Counted from the stretch's first letter, positions 9,712-19,296 are shown. The stretch: DNA of 55,016 bases from an uncultured Flavobacteriaceae bacterium (GCA_938088195.1 CALKEO010000008.1:1-55016); one strand, 5' to 3'. Numbers and translations: made by a program. The notes: generated by a model not told the origin, from the sequence alone.

Positions 9712-10515
9712 TTAGTTTTTGCTGTAATGTAAAAGTATTTTTTCGAATAATCTATCAGGTAAAATGTTCTTTAAAATTATTGAAAATTTTTGAATAAACC
9801 TCCCAACTTTATAATGAACTTTAGGGTTTTTTGAATTAATTATATTAAAAATTAATTTAGATATAATTTCTGGAGACAAGGAATTTTCAACGTGTGTATT
9901 TGCAGATTTTAATGATTTTAAATATTCTTTATTGTAAAATGAATTATTTGATATTTCTGTATTTATTCTTCTTGAAACTATATTAGTTTTAAAATCTCCG
10001 GGTGCTACATTAACTACCTTGATATTAAATTTTTTTAATTCCATACTAAAAACTTCACCAATAATTTCTAAAGAGCTTTTTGTAGCACAATAAACTCCTC
10101 TAAATGGAATTCCAAAATAACCTAAAACAGAGGTTATGTTGATAATTAATCCCTTATTGTTTTTTCTCATGGAGGGAATACATTTTTTAATCAAATTGAT
10201 TGGTCCATATAAATTAGTTTCAAAAGCTGATTTAATATCATTTGTTGAAGTTTCCTCCAATGGACCAGTAATGCCAACTCCAGCATTATTTACAAGAACG
10301 TCGATAAAATCTTCTTTTTCAAGAATGTAATTTACTGTTTTATCAATTTCTTCAATAGAGTTAACGTTACACTTCAACAACTCATATTCATTAAAATTAT
10401 ATTTACTAGGATTTCTACATGTTCCATACACCCTAAATCCTCTTGAATTTAAGTAAAGAGAAATTGACCTGCCAATTCCAGATGAGGCACCAGTAACCAA
10501 AATGACTTTAGACAT
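9712..10515 (-). CDS. Short-chain dehydrogenase/reductase (SDR)
   Basis: Classical SDR oxidoreductase of 267 residues, NAD(P)-dependent, substrate unknown. The Rossmann motif TGASSGIG is at 8-15, NNAG at 76-79, the catalytic Ser is in NITSVLGY (Ser129), and YCATK supplies Tyr142 and Lys146. The ATG at 10515 is chosen because it gives MSKVILVTG. A longer frame to 10539 would run into the SRP RNA. The ATG directly follows the T-run after that RNA, leaving no space for an independent leader. Its transcript is therefore probably read-through from ffs or starts inside it. Confidence 0.9.
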   Translation of the reverse strand: MSKVILVTGASSGIGRSISLYLNSRGFRVYGTCRNPSKYNFNEYELLKCNVNSIEEIDKTVNYILEKEDFIDVLVNNAGVGITGPLEETSTNDIKSAFETNLYGPINLIKKCIPSMRKNNKGLIINITSVLGYFGIPFRGVYCATKSSLEIIGEVFSMELKKFNIKVVNVAPGDFKTNIVSRRINTEISNNSFYNKEYLKSLKSANTHVENSLSPEIISKLIFNIINSKNPKVHYKVGRFIQKFSIILKNILPDRLFEKILLHYSKN

Positions 10516-10523
10516 AAAAAAAA
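10516..10523 (-). terminator. T8 tract directly after the SRP RNA
   Basis: Eight T residues on the minus strand follow the closing SRP RNA helix (GGGCAAG/CTTGCCC) and end exactly at the SDR ATG. Together with the terminal helix this may act as a partial intrinsic terminator. Confidence 0.5.
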
Positions 10524-10621
10524 TGGGCAAGCTACTCACGTCACACCGCTACGACCATCGACCCTTGCTGCGTTCCCACCCTGGGGGATTAAATAGGAGC
10601 TGGTTGCATAAGACTTGCCCA
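10524..10621 (-). ncRNA. ffs: Signal recognition particle RNA, small bacterial type
   Basis: A roughly 98-nt 4.5S-type SRP RNA that pairs with Ffh to target nascent membrane proteins. On the minus strand the ends GGGCAAG and CTTGCCC form the closing helix. The apical loop carries the hallmark GGAACGCAGCAAGG, equivalent to the Ffh-binding asymmetric loop and tetraloop region, flanked by CCCCCAGGGTG and GGTCGTAGCGGTGTGACG. Orientation is fixed by the asymmetric-loop sequence. A TAnnTTTG promoter box precedes it and a T8 run follows. Confidence 0.95.
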
Positions 10622-10624
10622 TAA

Positions 10625-10632
10625 CAAATATA
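10625..10632 (-). promoter_or_regulatory. Predicted -7 box for ffs
   Basis: On the minus strand TATATTTG ends 4 nt before the first base of the SRP RNA, which is the right distance for initiation at the RNA 5' end. No clear -33 TTG is seen. Confidence 0.65.
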
Positions 10633-10667
10633 TATTTTTTTATAATTTACACCTAAGGTTAAATATT

Positions 10668-10675
10668 TATATTTG
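10668..10675 (+). promoter_or_regulatory. Predicted -7 box for the glutamine cyclotransferase gene
   Basis: TATATTTG on the plus strand, 16 nt before the ATG at 10692 and divergent from the ffs promoter. It matches TAnnTTTG. No -33 element was established. Confidence 0.5.
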
Positions 10676-10691
10676 AATAATATTTGATCAT

Positions 10692-11720
10692 ATGAATGTT
10701 ATTAAAATAATTTTTTTTATTTCCCTCTTTATAATTTCTTGTGGAACTAAACCAACTTCTCAATATTCAATTATTATTTCTAAGAGTTCTGATTTTTTAA
10801 AAAAAGGGGATAAAATTCTTCTTAATATTAATAATCCCAATAATGACAAAATTGAAAATATTCAATTTAGAATTAATGATTCTTTGATTGGAAATGAGTA
10901 TATAATCAATAATAAATTTGGTGCAAATAAAATCAAAGCCTCATTCAATTTAAACAATAAAGAATTTACTATTAGTAAAACTATAAATATTTACTCCTTA
11001 ATTTCTCCTAAACTATATTCTTACAAAATAATTAACGAATATGATCATGATATAAGTTCTTACACTCAAGGATTAGAATTTGATGATGATTTTAATTTAT
11101 ATGAAAGCACAGGTCAATACGGTTTTTCCTCATTAATAAAAATTGATTACAAGAATGGGAAAGTTTTAAATAAATTATTTTTAGACAAATCATATTTTGG
11201 AGAGGGTTTAACCATAATTAATGATAAATTATATCAATTAACTTGGAAACAAAAAATTGGATTTGTTTACAATAAAGATAGCTTTGAGTTAATTAAATCC
11301 TTTGATTACGAAAAAAGTATTGAAGGTTGGGGTCTTTGTAATGATGGTGAATTCATTTATAAATCAGATGGAACAAATAAAATTTGGACACTTGATCAAA
11401 AAAATTTAAAAGAAATTTCTCACATTAATGTTGTTACCAATAATAAAATAATTAGCAAAATTAATGAGCTAGAATGGTTTGATGGTAAAATATATGCTAA
11501 CACCTATCAATTTAATAAAGAAGTAGGTTTGATTATTGATCCAAAATCTGGTGCAGTTGAGGGAGTTATTGATTTTTCAGGTTTAAAGGATAGAGTAAAA
11601 CAACATCCTAAATTAGATGTTCAAAATGGAATTGCATACCATATGGGTAGAAAAACATTTTTTGTAACAGGAAAAAATTGGAATAAGCTTTTTGAAATAA
11701 AAATTTTTGAAAATCAATAA
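10692..11720 (+). CDS. Glutaminyl-peptide cyclotransferase-like lipoprotein
   Basis: A 342-residue predicted lipoprotein (lipobox FIISC, Cys17). Residues about 105-340 match the five-bladed glutamine cyclotransferase family, which converts N-terminal Gln to pyroglutamate. Recognisable phrases are [72 protein letters not shown] and NGIAYH. The segment between the signal and the enzyme domain (about 20-100) looks like an Ig-like fold. Export suggests it acts on periplasmic or surface proteins. Its 3' end overlaps glyA by 7 bp. Confidence 0.85.
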   Translation: MNVIKIIFFISLFIISCGTKPTSQYSIIISKSSDFLKKGDKILLNINNPNNDKIENIQFRINDSLIGNEYIINNKFGANKIKASFNLNNKEFTISKTINIYSLISPKLYSYKIINEYDHDISSYTQGLEFDDDFNLYESTGQYGFSSLIKIDYKNGKVLNKLFLDKSYFGEGLTIINDKLYQLTWKQKIGFVYNKDSFELIKSFDYEKSIEGWGLCNDGEFIYKSDGTNKIWTLDQKNLKEISHINVVTNNKIISKINELEWFDGKIYANTYQFNKEVGLIIDPKSGAVEGVIDFSGLKDRVKQHPKLDVQNGIAYHMGRKTFFVTGKNWNKLFEIKIFENQ

Positions 11721-12988
11721 TTAAATAAATTTCTACCCTTCATTAACAGGTTAACATCTTTTTTAACCTCACGCAAAATTACTTCATCGTTATAATTTAT
11801 AATTACCTTATCAATTAAACCTACAATTGTTATCATGTCATTTTCTTTTAGACCTCTTGTAGTAATAGCAGGAGTTCCAAAACGAATACCAGAGGTTACA
11901 AATGGAGATTTATCATCAAATGGTACCATATTTTTATTTGCAGTGATATCCGCTTTTACTAAAGCTAGTTCTGCATCTTTTCCAGAGATTTTTTTATTCC
12001 TTAAATCAATTAGCATCATGTGATTATCAGTTCCTCCAGAAATAATTTTATAATCTCTTTTAATAAATTCTTCAGCCATTGTTTTAGCATTTTGCCTTAC
12101 TTGAACCATATAAGACATAAAATTATCTGTTAAAGCTTCGCTAAATGCAATTGCTTTTCCAGCAATAACATGTTCTAATGGTCCACCTTGATTTCCTGGA
12201 AATACAGCTAAATCTAATAAAGATGACATCTTTTTAAATTTTCCACTTTTAAATTTTAAACCAAATGGATTATCAAAATCTTCTCCCATTAATATTAATC
12301 CTCCTCTTGGTCCTCTTAGGGTTTTATGAGTGGTTGTGGTAACAACATGACAATGAGGAATAGGATCATTTAAAATTCCTTTGGCAATTAGTCCTGAGGG
12401 ATGTGATATGTCTGCCAATAAAAAGGCATTGACAGAATCAGCTATTTCTCTAAATTTTTTAAAATCAATATCTCTTGAATACGCTGATGCTCCAGCAATA
12501 ATCATATTAGGTTTTTCTTTTGAAGCAATACTTAAAATATTTTCATAATCAAGTTTCCCAGTTGATTCATTAACTCCATAAAAAACAGGATTATACAATC
12601 TTCCACTAAAATTAACCGGCGACCCGTGAGTTAAATGACCACCATGAGAGAGGTCAAAACCTAGTATTTTATCACCTGGTTTTAAAAACGCATGGTAAAC
12701 GGCAGTATTTGCTTGTGAACCAGAATGCGGTTGGACGTTAGCATAGGATGCGCCAAATAATTCTTTTGCTTTATCAATAGCAATTGTTTCAATTTCATCT
12801 ACAACTTCACATCCCCCGTAATATCTCTTTCCAGGATATCCCTCAGCATATTTATTAGTGAGTACAGATCCTGTCGCTTTCATCACATTAGGACTAGTGA
12901 AATTTTCGGAAGCAATTAATTCTATTCCGTTTAACTGTCTGTTTTCTTCTTTTAATATTAAATCAAAAATTTCTTTACTGTTGTTCAT
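11714..12988 (-). CDS. glyA: Serine hydroxymethyltransferase
   Basis: PLP enzyme interconverting serine and glycine and charging tetrahydrofolate with a one-carbon unit. The 424 residues match the usual 415-430. Seen are [37 protein letters not shown], and the PLP-lysine motif [14 protein letters not shown] with Lys222. The start at 12988 follows a well-formed promoter at 13004-13030. It is convergent with the glutamine cyclotransferase gene and lies downstream of the YtxJ gene on the same strand, with a 74-bp gap. Confidence 0.98.
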   Translation of the reverse strand: MNNSKEIFDLILKEENRQLNGIELIASENFTSPNVMKATGSVLTNKYAEGYPGKRYYGGCEVVDEIETIAIDKAKELFGASYANVQPHSGSQANTAVYHAFLKPGDKILGFDLSHGGHLTHGSPVNFSGRLYNPVFYGVNESTGKLDYENILSIASKEKPNMIIAGASAYSRDIDFKKFREIADSVNAFLLADISHPSGLIAKGILNDPIPHCHVVTTTTHKTLRGPRGGLILMGEDFDNPFGLKFKSGKFKKMSSLLDLAVFPGNQGGPLEHVIAGKAIAFSEALTDNFMSYMVQVRQNAKTMAEEFIKRDYKIISGGTDNHMMLIDLRNKKISGKDAELALVKADITANKNMVPFDDKSPFVTSGIRFGTPAITTRGLKENDMITIVGLIDKVIINYNDEVILREVKKDVNLLMKGRNLFNY

Positions 12989-13003
12989 TAACTATTTTTT
13001 TTC

Positions 13004-13030
13004 AAATTTAATAACCAATAATTGATCCAA
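13004..13030 (-). promoter_or_regulatory. Predicted promoter for glyA
   Basis: On the minus strand a TTG (13028-13030) precedes TAAATTTG (13004-13011) by 16 nt, matching the Bacteroidota -33/-7 arrangement. The -7 box ends about 15 nt before the glyA start. Confidence 0.6.
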
Positions 13031-13062
13031 ATAATAATATGGGGATAATTATTAATAAACAA

Positions 13063-13392
13063 TTAACAATTTATTTTATCTAAATCACTAAAACTTATTC
13101 CTGAGTGAGAAGCGCTATGTATCAATGTATTTGACTTAATTAACAAAAGTTGAGGTGATTCATGATTTAAATCAAAATAAGAAGCTATTTCATTTGAAAG
13201 ATTTTTTTCTTTTATTACATCTACTAGAAAGAATTTATCAACAAAATTTGATTTATTATAATCATATTCAAATTTATACAAAACCATTCTACTTACAATA
13301 CACCTTTTCGAATGTTTAAAAATAACACAATTAGAATTAAATAAATCAGTGTTATTTAAATTATCTATTGTCAACCAATTAATTTTAGACAT
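13063..13392 (-). CDS. ytxJ: Monothiol bacilliredoxin YtxJ-like protein
   Basis: A 109-residue thioredoxin-fold protein of the DUF2847/YtxJ group, thought to remove bacillithiol from proteins. The active-site segment is FKHSKRCIVSRMVL with a single Cys31, the usual monothiol arrangement. The cis-Pro region reads HESPQLLLIK, and the C-terminal SHSGIS phrase is typical. Its presence implies the organism makes bacillithiol, but no biosynthesis gene is in this window. It is divergent from smpB with only 27 bp between start codons. Confidence 0.85.
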   Translation of the reverse strand: MSKINWLTIDNLNNTDLFNSNCVIFKHSKRCIVSRMVLYKFEYDYNKSNFVDKFFLVDVIKEKNLSNEIASYFDLNHESPQLLLIKSNTLIHSASHSGISFSDLDKINC

Positions 13393-13407
13393 ATTTAAAT
13401 ATACTTG

Positions 13408-13415
13408 TAACTTTG
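13408..13415 (+). promoter_or_regulatory. Predicted -7 box for smpB, suggesting a near-leaderless mRNA
   Basis: TAACTTTG (TAnnTTTG) ends 5 nt before the GTG start of smpB at 13420. Bacteroidota transcripts usually begin a few nucleotides after this box, so the mRNA would start at or next to the start codon. Confidence 0.5.
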
Positions 13416-13419
13416 TTAA

Positions 13420-13872
13420 GTGAATAAAAAAGTAAATGTACTAAATAAAAAAGCAAAGTTTGAGTATCAATTACTTGATCAATATACTGCTGGTATTGTT
13501 TTAACAGGAACAGAAATTAAATCCATAAGATTGAGTAGAGCATCAATTAAAGAAAGTTTTTGTGAGTTTAATGATAATCAAGAGCTGTTTATAATTAATA
13601 TGTTTATTGATGAATATGAATATGGGAACCATTTTAATCACAAAACAAAGTCCGAAAGAAAATTACTTTTAAATAAAAAAGAACTTAAAAAATTATACAA
13701 AGAGGTTAAAAATACTGGACTTACAATAATTCCTCTGAGACTATTTATAAATGAAAAAGGTTATGCAAAGGTGTTAATTTCTTTAGCAAAAGGTAAAAAG
13801 CTGTATGATAAGCGACAAACTATAAAAAATCGAGAAAATAAAATTCAATTACAAAGGTTAAAAAAAACATAA
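13420..13872 (+). CDS. smpB: SsrA-binding protein SmpB
   Basis: Binds tmRNA and delivers it to stalled ribosomes in trans-translation. The 150 residues match the family. Motifs are NKKAKFEYQLLDQYTAGIVL, TGTEIKSIRLSRASIKESF and the C-terminal basic tail LAKGKKLYDKRQTIKNRE. The start is a GTG. The ssrA gene is not in the window. Its stop directly abuts the convergent pcm stop. Confidence 0.97.
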   Translation: MNKKVNVLNKKAKFEYQLLDQYTAGIVLTGTEIKSIRLSRASIKESFCEFNDNQELFIINMFIDEYEYGNHFNHKTKSERKLLLNKKELKKLYKEVKNTGLTIIPLRLFINEKGYAKVLISLAKGKKLYDKRQTIKNRENKIQLQRLKKT

Positions 13873-14514
13873 CTAGTTTTTATCTTTTAGCATTGGAACA
13901 AAATTAAAATCTCCGAAAGTTTTTTTGTCAAACTTGTTTTCACTTTTTCTAGTTATGTGCGTCATTTTTTGAATTACTTTACCAACTGGAATTATCATCT
14001 CCCCTCCTACTTTAAGTTGTAACAAGAGAGATTTGGGTATTTCTATTGCACCAGCTGTTACTAAAATTTTATCAAAAGGTGATTTTTCTTTTATACCTAA
14101 ATATCCATCACCATACTTAATTAGTTCTGGGTTATATCCCAACTTTGTTAATTTTTTTAATACTTTTCTATATAAATGATGTTGTCTTTCAATTGTAAAT
14201 ACTTTGGCTCCTAAAAAAACTAAAATTGCAGTTTGATATCCTGATCCTGTTCCAATTTCTAAAACTTTATCATCTTTTTTTATATTTAACAAACAAGTCT
14301 GAAATGCAACAGTGTAAGGTTGAGAAATAGTTTGGTTAGAGCCAATTGGAAAAGCTTTATCAATATAAGCATGAGATTCAAATTCTTTGTCAATAAATAA
14401 ATGTCTAGGAATTTTAATAATAGCATTTAAAACTCTTGACGATTTGATTCCTTTTCTTGAAAGTTCCTCTACCATTTTTTTTCTCAAACCCTTGTGCTTA
14501 AAAGTATCTTTCAA
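13873..14514 (-). CDS. pcm: Protein-L-isoaspartate O-methyltransferase
   Basis: SAM-dependent repair enzyme that methylates isoaspartyl residues in aged proteins. The 213-residue product contains IPRHLFID, the substrate-binding IGSNQTISQPYTVA, the SAM motif LEIGTGSGYQTA (86-97), and FDKILVTAGAIEIPKSLL. The length is normal. It is divergent from the oxidoreductase gene at 14572. Confidence 0.96.
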   Translation of the reverse strand: MKDTFKHKGLRKKMVEELSRKGIKSSRVLNAIIKIPRHLFIDKEFESHAYIDKAFPIGSNQTISQPYTVAFQTCLLNIKKDDKVLEIGTGSGYQTAILVFLGAKVFTIERQHHLYRKVLKKLTKLGYNPELIKYGDGYLGIKEKSPFDKILVTAGAIEIPKSLLLQLKVGGEMIIPVGKVIQKMTHITRKSENKFDKKTFGDFNFVPMLKDKN

Positions 14515-14552
14515 TTGAATATATTATTAATTAAAATTAATAATAAGAATCG

Positions 14553-14560
14553 TATTTTTG
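14553..14560 (+). promoter_or_regulatory. Predicted -7 box for the Gfo/Idh/MocA operon
   Basis: TATTTTTG matches TAnnTTTG and ends 12 nt before the ATG at 14572. It supports that ATG over any upstream in-frame start, since those would precede the promoter. Confidence 0.5.
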
Positions 14561-14571
14561 AAAAAAAAAAT

Positions 14572-15510
14572 ATGATAAAAGCAGGTGTTATTGGTGCAGG
14601 TCACTTAGGAAATATTCATTTAAAACTATTAAATGAATCTAATTTTTTTAAGCTAATTGGTTATTTTGATATAAAAAAAAATAAAGAAAACCATTTTGTT
14701 CACTTCGAAACTATTGAGAAATTGATAAACTCCGTTGATGCAATATTTATATGTACCAATACACCAAATCATTATTCAATAGCTAAAATTTGTATAGAAA
14801 GCTGTAAACATGTATTTATTGAAAAACCTATTACAAGCACAATAGAACAAGCAGTTGATTTGATTGAACTTTCTTTAAAATATAATATAAAAGGACAAGT
14901 TGGTCATGTAGAAAGGTTCAATTCAGCATTCACATGTTTAGGGAATTCAATCAAAAATCCAAAATTCATTGAATGTCATCGTTTAGCAGAATACAACCCT
15001 AGAGGAAATGATGTTTCAGTTGTTTTAGATTTAATGATTCACGATATTGATATTGTTTTAAACGTTGTAAACTCCGAACCAAAACAAGTGAGTGCAAATG
15101 GAGTTTGTGTAATTAGTGATAGCCCTGATATTTGTAATGCAAGAGTTGAATTTGAAAATGGTTGTGTTGCTAATTTTACAGCTAGTAGGATTTCTTTAAA
15201 AAACATGAGGAAAACACGTTTTTTTCAATCAAATGCGTACATATCGGTCGATTTTTTAGAGAAGAAAACAGAAATTGTTAAAATAAAAGATGTTTTAGTA
15301 GATGATCCTTATGCAATGGTCATTGAAAATTCATCTGGTCAGAAAAAACAAATTTTTTATAATAATCCTGAAATAAAAAAAAATAATGCTATAAGTGAAG
15401 AACATAATTCTTTTGCGAAAGCTATATTAGAAAATGCACCTATTTCAGTTAGTTTAAAAGACGGTTTAAACGCACTTAATTTAGCTAGTAAAATATTGAA
15501 TAAAATTTAA
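14572..15510 (+). CDS. Gfo/Idh/MocA family oxidoreductase
   Basis: NAD(P)-binding oxidoreductase of 312 residues, probably acting on a sugar or polyol; the substrate is not known. The Rossmann motif GAGHLG is at 8-13, the conserved EKP (FIEKPITS) at about 85-92, and DLMIHDIDIVL gives the family's conserved Asp and His. The ATG at 14572 gives MIKAGVIGAG. An open frame continues upstream to 14494 but overlaps pcm and lies before the promoter. It is first in a tight operon with yggS, an exonuclease/GIY-YIG gene and miaA. Confidence 0.88.
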   Translation: MIKAGVIGAGHLGNIHLKLLNESNFFKLIGYFDIKKNKENHFVHFETIEKLINSVDAIFICTNTPNHYSIAKICIESCKHVFIEKPITSTIEQAVDLIELSLKYNIKGQVGHVERFNSAFTCLGNSIKNPKFIECHRLAEYNPRGNDVSVVLDLMIHDIDIVLNVVNSEPKQVSANGVCVISDSPDICNARVEFENGCVANFTASRISLKNMRKTRFFQSNAYISVDFLEKKTEIVKIKDVLVDDPYAMVIENSSGQKKQIFYNNPEIKKNNAISEEHNSFAKAILENAPISVSLKDGLNALNLASKILNKI

Positions 15511-16163
15511 TGGATATTATATCTAATTTACAAAAAATTAAAAATGAAATACCCAAAAATGTATTGCTTGTTGCTGTTTCAAAAACAAAACCAATTTCAG
15601 AAATAATAACAGCATACGATGCAGGACATTTACATTTTGGAGAAAATAAAATTCAAGAATTAGTTTTTAAACAAGAAGAACTTCCAAAAAATATTAAATG
15701 GCATATGATAGGTCATTTACAAAGAAACAAAGTTAAATATATTGCTTCTTTCATTTATTTAATACACAGCGTTGATAGTTTAAAATTATTAAAAGAAATT
15801 GAAAAACAAGCTAAAATAAATAAAAGAAAAATTAATGTTTTAATTCAGGTTGACATATCAAAAGATTCAACAAAATTTGGATTTTCTTTTAGTGAAATTC
15901 GCGAGCTAATGAAATCTAATACATTTAAAATGTTTGAACATGTTTCAATAAAAGGTTTCATGGGAATGGCAAGTTATTCCAATGACAAAAAATTGATAAC
16001 ACTTCAATTTAGTAATCTTAATAACCTGTTTGAAAAATTCAAAAAATCCCACTCGCTTAACTATCTATCTATGGGGATGAGTTCAGATTATAGGGAAGCT
16101 ATTAAATGTAATAGTAATATTATAAGATTGGGAAGTAATATTTTTGGAAATAGAAATAAATAA
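15510..16163 (+). CDS. YggS/PLPBP-type pyridoxal phosphate homeostasis protein
   Basis: Small PLP-binding protein of the alanine racemase fold that keeps free PLP in balance. The 217 residues match the family. The PLP lysine is in VAVSKTKP (Lys25). Other motifs are HFGENKIQEL, WHMIGHLQRNKVKYI, VQVDISKDSTKFGF (starting IQVD in this protein), GFMGMASYS and LSMGMSSDYREAI. The ATG overlaps the preceding TAA by 1 bp, indicating translational coupling. Confidence 0.95.
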   Translation: MDIISNLQKIKNEIPKNVLLVAVSKTKPISEIITAYDAGHLHFGENKIQELVFKQEELPKNIKWHMIGHLQRNKVKYIASFIYLIHSVDSLKLLKEIEKQAKINKRKINVLIQVDISKDSTKFGFSFSEIRELMKSNTFKMFEHVSIKGFMGMASYSNDKKLITLQFSNLNNLFEKFKKSHSLNYLSMGMSSDYREAIKCNSNIIRLGSNIFGNRNK

Positions 16164-16170
16164 CATCGCT

Positions 16171-17460
16171 TTGTATTCAATAGTTGACGTAGAAACAACG
16201 GGGGGAAAATTCAATGAAGAGGGTATTACTGAGATTGCGATTTATAAATTTGATGGAAACAAGATTATAGACCAGTTTATCAGCTTAATTAATCCGGAAA
16301 TACCCATTCAGCCCTTTGTTCAACAATTAACTGGGATCAATAATAAAATGTTGAGAAATGCTCCCAAGTTTTTTCAAGTGGCTAAGAGAATTTTAGAAAT
16401 TACTGAAAATACAGTTTTAGTAGCCCATAATTCATCTTTTGATTACAGAATGTTAAGAACAGAATTTAAAAGATTAGGGTTTGATTTTTATATTTCTCAG
16501 TTGTGCACTGTAAGAATGTCAAAAAAATTAATCCCAAACATGAAATCCTATAAGCTTGGGAATCTTGTTAAATCTTTGGGTATTCCCATTTCAAATAGAC
16601 ATAGAGCAAGTGGAGATGCTTTGGCTACGACAGAACTATTTAAATTATTATTATTCAAAGATCAAAATAAAGAAATTATAAATGAATTAATTAAGAATAA
16701 TGACTCAAAATTCAAAAATAAATTCCTGAATATCATTGAGGATTTAAAAAATATTACAGGTATTTATTACATATATAATAAAGATGGAATTATCATTTAT
16801 ATTGGAAAAAGTAAGAATATTAAAAATAGAGTGAACCAGCATTTGACTGGGTTAACAAAGAAATCTTTAAACATACAATTAGAAATAAATTCTGTTTCAT
16901 ATGAAAGCTGTGGAAATGAATTAATTGCACTTTTAAAAGAATCAGAGGAGATAAAATTACACAAACCAAAATTTAATAAAATTTTAAAAAAAGAACTATT
17001 AAAATTTGGTTTGGAATTATGTAAAGATTCTAAAAGTCTACATTTTTTAAGAATTAGTCACTATGAGGAAAGTCACAACTATATCGAAATTTTTAGTTCT
17101 TTAAAAAATGCAAACAATAGATTGTTATTCATAAATACTAAGTATAATATTGATGGACAAAAAAGCTTAAAAAACAATGTAAATATCAATAATTTTATAA
17201 AAGATGTTTCTTACCCTTATCCAAATATGATTATTATTGATAAAGGAAGAAGTACTGATGAAAAGAGTGTTATTTTAATTAAAAATTCTAAATACATAGG
17301 TTTTGGTTATTTTAGTTTAAACTACCAAATAACAAATTTAAGTATTCTAGAATCTCTAATAAATCAAGTTAAAAAAAATAATATTTACGACAGGTTAATA
17401 ATTAATTATTTGAAAAAACATAAAGTTGAAAAAATTATTAACACAGAAATGATAAAGTGA
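16171..17460 (+). CDS. DnaQ-like DEDDh exonuclease fused to a GIY-YIG endonuclease domain
   Basis: Two nuclease domains in one chain. The N-terminal 170 residues are a DnaQ/epsilon-type 3'-5' exonuclease: IVDVETTGG with Asp6 and Glu8, VAHNSSFDYRML, and the His/Asp of HRASGDALAT. From about residue 195 a GIY-YIG domain of the UvrC/Cho type follows (ITGIYYIY, IIYIGKSKNIKNRV, NELIALLKESEEIKLHKPKFN). The fusion resembles Cho-type repair nucleases, so a repair role is likely. The TTG at 16171 gives the usual short lead-in. A TTG at 16144 overlapping yggS would add nine residues. Confidence 0.88.
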   Translation: MYSIVDVETTGGKFNEEGITEIAIYKFDGNKIIDQFISLINPEIPIQPFVQQLTGINNKMLRNAPKFFQVAKRILEITENTVLVAHNSSFDYRMLRTEFKRLGFDFYISQLCTVRMSKKLIPNMKSYKLGNLVKSLGIPISNRHRASGDALATTELFKLLLFKDQNKEIINELIKNNDSKFKNKFLNIIEDLKNITGIYYIYNKDGIIIYIGKSKNIKNRVNQHLTGLTKKSLNIQLEINSVSYESCGNELIALLKESEEIKLHKPKFNKILKKELLKFGLELCKDSKSLHFLRISHYEESHNYIEIFSSLKNANNRLLFINTKYNIDGQKSLKNNVNINNFIKDVSYPYPNMIIIDKGRSTDEKSVILIKNSKYIGFGYFSLNYQITNLSILESLINQVKKNNIYDRLIINYLKKHKVEKIINTEMIK

Positions 17461-18359
17461 AAAAAACATTAATTACTATCTATGGGCCTACTGCTGTAGG
17501 TAAAACAAAATTTAGTATTGACTTAGCCAAACTATTAAAATGTGAAATAATCTCTTGTGACTCAAGACAATTCTATAAAGAACTTTCTGTTGGAACTGCA
17601 ATACCATCTCAAAAAGAATTAGAAGCAGTTAAGCATCACTGTATTCATAATAAATCAATAAATGAAATTTACACCATTAAAGAATTTCAAAATGAAGCTT
17701 TTGAAATAATCAATAAGCTTTTCAAAATTCACAATTTTATTATAATCGTAGGGGGTTCTGGACTATATATGGATTCAATAATAAATGGATTAGATGAATT
17801 TCCTGAGATTGACAAAATGGTTAGAGATGAATTGAACTTGAAATTCCAAAAATTTGGAATTAAATACCTTCAGAATAAGCTTGAGGAACTAGATCCAGTT
17901 TATTATTTAAAAGTTGATCTTAATAATCACAGAAGACTAATAAGAGCTTTAGAGGTATGTATAAGTTCAAAAAAACCATATTCATCATTTATTGGAAAAA
18001 AAACAAATAAAAATACTTTTAATATTCTAAATTTTGCAATTGAAATGAATAGAGATGAACTTTATGATAAAATAAATAATAGAGTTGATCACATGATTTC
18101 ACAAGGATTAGTTGAAGAAGTTAAAAGTTTAATTAATTTTAAAAATACAAATGCATTAAATACTGTAGGTTATAAGGAATTATTTTTATATTTAGAAAAA
18201 AAATGCTCTCTTGCTGAAAGTATAAGTGAAATTAAAAAAAACACTAGAAGATATGCTAAAAGACAAATGACATGGTTAAACAACAAAAAAAGTATAAAAA
18301 AAATAAATCATACAATTTCAGCGCAAGAAGTTAAAAGAACTTACCTTGATTTTAGATAA
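17457..18359 (+). CDS. miaA: tRNA dimethylallyltransferase
   Basis: Adds a dimethylallyl group to A37 of tRNAs that read UNN codons. The 300 residues match the family. Motifs are the P-loop GPTAVGKT (10-17), [20 protein letters not shown] (the DSxQ/Y region), [15 protein letters not shown], and [11 protein letters not shown] near the end. The GTG start overlaps the upstream stop by 4 bp (GTGA). The 3' end overlaps convergent purC by 19 bp. Confidence 0.97.
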   Translation: MKKTLITIYGPTAVGKTKFSIDLAKLLKCEIISCDSRQFYKELSVGTAIPSQKELEAVKHHCIHNKSINEIYTIKEFQNEAFEIINKLFKIHNFIIIVGGSGLYMDSIINGLDEFPEIDKMVRDELNLKFQKFGIKYLQNKLEELDPVYYLKVDLNNHRRLIRALEVCISSKKPYSSFIGKKTNKNTFNILNFAIEMNRDELYDKINNRVDHMISQGLVEEVKSLINFKNTNALNTVGYKELFLYLEKKCSLAESISEIKKNTRRYAKRQMTWLNNKKSIKKINHTISAQEVKRTYLDFR

Positions 18360-19294
18360 GCTTCAACATTTCTTTCTATTCTTTTACTAATATTAAAAAT
18401 GTCTGCTTTTACAAAAGGAGTTCCTGTTATTTTTTCATATAATTCTATATATCTTTCAGAAACACCATTAATATAATCATCATTCATTTTAGGAATTTCT
18501 TGTCCCTTTTTTCCTTGAAAACCATTATTAATAAGCCATTGTCTTACAAATTCTTTAGACAACTGTCTTTGTGGTGATTTTAAATCCTGAAGTTTTTTAT
18601 ACGTGTCTAAATAAAAATATCTAGACGAGTCAGGGGTATGTATTTCATCAATTAAAATAATTTCTCCATTTAAATTTTTGCCAAACTCATATTTTGTATC
18701 AACTAGGATAAGTCCTTGATTATGAGCAATTTTTGATCCCTCTTCAAATAATTTTAATGTATAGTTTTCTAATTTAAAATAATCTTCTTTAGAAACAATA
18801 TTTGTTTTTAAAATATCGTCTTTGGAAATATCTTCATCGTGGCTACCATCAAGAGCTTTTGTTGTTGGCGTGATAATTGGGTGAGGAAATTTATCATTTT
18901 CAATCATTCCATCAGGCATTTTAATTCCACAAATTAGTCTTTTACCCGAATTATACAATCTTGCAGCATGCCCTGCGAGATATCCTCTAATTACCATTTC
19001 AATTTTAAAAGGCTCACAAATTGATCCAATTGAAACATTTGGATCAGGTGTACTCTGCAACCAATTTGGAATTATATGAGATGTAGCATTTAACATCTTT
19101 GAAGCAATTTGATTCAAAATTTGACCTTTAAAGGGAATTCCACGTGGTAATACAATGTCAAACGCTGAAAGTCTGTCTGATGCTACCATAACTAATAATT
19201 CATTATTAATGTTATAAACATCTCTAACTTTTCCACTATATTTAGATACTTGATTAGTAAATTTAAAATCTGTTTTAACTATACTGTTCATCAA
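18341..19294 (-). CDS. purC: Phosphoribosylaminoimidazole-succinocarboxamide synthase
   Basis: SAICAR synthetase, a step of purine synthesis that joins CAIR and aspartate using ATP. The 317 residues fit the longer bacterial/fungal-like form. Motifs are [68 protein letters not shown] and KEFVRQWL. It begins 2 bp after the phoH stop, so the two form an operon. No other pur gene is adjacent. Confidence 0.97.
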   Translation of the reverse strand: MMNSIVKTDFKFTNQVSKYSGKVRDVYNINNELLVMVASDRLSAFDIVLPRGIPFKGQILNQIASKMLNATSHIIPNWLQSTPDPNVSIGSICEPFKIEMVIRGYLAGHAARLYNSGKRLICGIKMPDGMIENDKFPHPIITPTTKALDGSHDEDISKDDILKTNIVSKEDYFKLENYTLKLFEEGSKIAHNQGLILVDTKYEFGKNLNGEIILIDEIHTPDSSRYFYLDTYKKLQDLKSPQRQLSKEFVRQWLINNGFQGKKGQEIPKMNDDYINGVSERYIELYEKITGTPFVKADIFNISKRIERNVEAYLKSR

Positions 19295-19296
19295 AA

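Noticed and set aside
10516-10539. Eight-residue N-terminal extension of the SDR enzyme starting at 10539
   Set aside because: It would be read from the SRP RNA tail and adds nothing to the conserved Rossmann start; the ATG at 10515 fits better.
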